Assembly: GCA_018435665.1 (NCBI GenBank) | Contig: JAHDND010000082.1 | Location: 1 to 44,269, forward strand | From: Candidatus Thiosymbion sp. | Lineage (GTDB): Bacteria; Pseudomonadota; Gammaproteobacteria; Chromatiales; Chromatiaceae | Length of the DNA stretch: 44,269 nt | Direction of reading: 5' to 3' | In this document: positions 42,837 through 44,269 of the stretch, in pieces | Layout of the letters: each line of letters starts with the position of its first letter | Numbering within the stretch: the stretch's first letter is position 1 | Translations under genes and position numbers: made by a program | Notes under the pieces: model-generated | Told to the model about the DNA's origin: nothing | Databases searched by the model: none | Seen by the model: the letters and a program-made list of their open reading frames with translations, nothing else

Positions 42837-43991
42837 ATGTTCCGCCTGAGCCGTTACCTTCAACTCCTCGCCAACCCGGACTGCCTGGCCAGGGCGGCAA
42901 TGGCACCGCCGGAAAAGCCCAGCGGGCCGGTGGTGATCTGGAACCTGATCCGCCGCTGCAACCTCACCTGCGCCCATTGTTACTCCACCTCCACCGACAA
43001 GGACTTCGCCGGGGAACTGACCACTGCCGAGGTCAAGGCCGTCATGGCCGATCTGCGCGCCTATGGGGTGCCAGTGCTGATCCTGTCCGGGGGCGAGCCG
43101 CTGATGCGGCCGGATCTCTTCGAACTGGCCCACCACGCCAAGTCCCTGGGCTTTTATCTGGCCCTGTCCACCAATGGCACCCTCATCGACGAGGCCCTGG
43201 TGGCGCCCATCGCCGCGGTGGGTTTCGACTACCTAGGCATCAGCCTGGATGGCCTGGCGTTGACCCATGATGTCTTCCGCCGCCGCCAAGGGGCCTTTGA
43301 CGCCTCCCTCCAGGCCCTGCGGCTGTGCCGGGATGCTGGCCTCAAGGTTGGCATGCGCTTCACCCTGGCGCGGGACAATGCCCGGGACCTGCCAGCGCTG
43401 CTGGACCTCATGGCGGAAGAGGGAATTCACAAGTTTTATCTCTCCCACCTCAACTATGCCGGACGGGGGAACAAAAACAAGGATAAGGACGCCCTGGTTG
43501 GCATGACGCGGGAGGCGATGGACCTGCTGATCGCCACCGGCTGGTCACGTCTGCAACGGGGCGAGCCGGTGGAACTGGTGACGGGCAATAACGATGCGGA
43601 TGGCGTCTATCTGCTCCATTGGGCGCGACGGGAACTGCCGGAGCTGGCGGAGGACCTGCGCCGGGTGCTGGTCAACTGGGGCGGCAATGCCTCGGGCGTG
43701 AACATCGCCAACATCGACAACCTGGGTCAGGTCCATCCGGACAGTTTCTGGTGGAATTATCCCCTGGGCAATGTCCGCGACCGGCCCTTCTCCGCCATCT
43801 GGGAGGACCGGACCGACCCCCTCATGGCCGGCCTCAATCAGCGCCCCCGACCCGTCACGGGCCGCTGCGCCACCTGCGCCCACCTGGACATCTGCAATGG
43901 CAACACCCGCACCCGAGCCTATCAGGTGGCTGGGGATATGTGGGGTGAAGACCCCGGCTGTTACCTCGATGACGCGGAAATCAGCGCTTGA
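42837..43991 (+). CDS. nirJ: Heme d1 biosynthesis radical SAM protein NirJ
   Basis: This is a 384-residue radical SAM enzyme. The cluster motif is C41-NLT-C45-AH-C48, and LSGGEPLMRPDL follows as the SAM-binding GGE motif. The C-terminal SPASM-like region has GRCATCAHLDIC and a later Cys in DPGCYL, fitting a second Fe-S cluster. MFRLSRYLQLL and VVIWNLIRRCNLTCAHCYS match NirJ of heme d1 operons, which replaces propionates of didecarboxysiroheme with oxo groups. PqqE-type peptide enzymes are related, but the adjacent nir genes settle the assignment. It starts 133 bases after nirGH. Confidence 0.94.
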   Translation: MFRLSRYLQLLANPDCLARAAMAPPEKPSGPVVIWNLIRRCNLTCAHCYSTSTDKDFAGELTTAEVKAVMADLRAYGVPVLILSGGEPLMRPDLFELAHHAKSLGFYLALSTNGTLIDEALVAPIAAVGFDYLGISLDGLALTHDVFRRRQGAFDASLQALRLCRDAGLKVGMRFTLARDNARDLPALLDLMAEEGIHKFYLSHLNYAGRGNKNKDKDALVGMTREAMDLLIATGWSRLQRGEPVELVTGNNDADGVYLLHWARRELPELAEDLRRVLVNWGGNASGVNIANIDNLGQVHPDSFWWNYPLGNVRDRPFSAIWEDRTDPLMAGLNQRPRPVTGRCATCAHLDICNGNTRTRAYQVAGDMWGEDPGCYLDDAEISA

Positions 43992-44269
43992 AACGCTGCA
44001 ACGGCTATCGCCCATTGCCCATGGTCCCTCGCCGCCGCGATCTCAACCCCTGATCCTCCCCATCAATGCCGATAACTCAAATGCGACGTCCCCTCAATGC
44101 CGAAAACTGCGACGCGAAGCGGACCATATAAGTCGTTCACACAAAGTCATTATAACCATGGCGGCCAGCAAGGATTTGCGGTAAGGTTGCCTTAAGCTGC
44201 TTACCTTGGGGCTCAATCAGATGTTACGGGTGATGATCGTGTTGAGTGCGAGTGATCGCCAAACCTTGC
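43992..44269. other. Right-edge region after nirJ
   Basis: About 230 bases downstream of nirJ hold no complete gene. GGTAAG (44181-44186) and CTTACC (44200-44205) form an inverted pair around TTGCCTTAAG. A possible CDS opens at ATG 44221 (MLRVMIVLSASDRQTL) and runs off the edge. It is too short to identify and has only a weak ribosome site (TTGGGG about 10 bases upstream). Confidence 0.35.

Overview
This is a high-GC, densely coding proteobacterial chromosome segment. Gene content and order (rluB-scpB-scpA-trpS, glnS, aspS-nudB) suggest a gammaproteobacterium, possibly of the Chromatiales. That placement is inferred from protein resemblance only. I saw no rRNA or tRNA gene, no CRISPR array and no intact insertion sequence.

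Layout. (1) 1-3602, minus strand: a cobalamin operon under a cobalamin riboswitch, reading cobO, cobB/cbiA, a CbiM-like permease and the start of cobM/cbiF. CobB carries an in-frame palindromic repeat insertion. (2) 3839-5462: adenylate kinase, then a divergent small sulfotransferase. (3) 5634-8275: a 7TMR-DISM histidine kinase and an OmpR/PhoB-type regulator. (4) 8276-15239: a gene-free leader with a regulator-like direct repeat and a possible minus-strand small RNA. It precedes a 1310-residue secreted FN3-rich protein, a 65-residue peptide, a PqqD-HprK-like fusion kinase and a nucleotidyltransferase. This four-gene unit is the best candidate for an undescribed system: it looks like a peptide or surface-protein modification locus without a known maturation protease or cyclase. 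(5) 15258-16264: an ATPase gene remnant, a small Trp-rich membrane protein and a gene-poor stretch with degenerate heptamer repeats. (6) 16265-26260: housekeeping genes (rluB, scpB, scpA, trpS, an M50 protease, glnS, a CHAD protein, nudB, aspS). (7) 26456-29854: a TRAP-type solute-binding protein without a permease, paired with a hybrid histidine kinase behind two 61-bp direct repeats. (8) 29990-33490: a MacAB-like tripartite exporter (ATPase, FtsX-type permease, membrane fusion protein). (9) 33527-37554: nitric oxide reductase accessory genes norE, norF-like, norQ and norD. (10) 37555-43991: a divergent intergenic region with two FNR/Dnr-type boxes and a 104-bp MITE-like element, then the heme d1 operon nirC-nirF-nirD-nirL-nirGH(fused)-nirJ.

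How it fits together. The divergent nor and nir clusters, each behind an FNR-type site, indicate oxygen- or NO-controlled denitrification using a cytochrome cd1 nitrite reductase. The structural genes nirS and norCB are not in the window. Short in-frame tandem repeats occur in nirF, nirL and the membrane fusion protein gene, and other tandem repeats lie between genes, so repeat expansion is a recurring feature of this segment.
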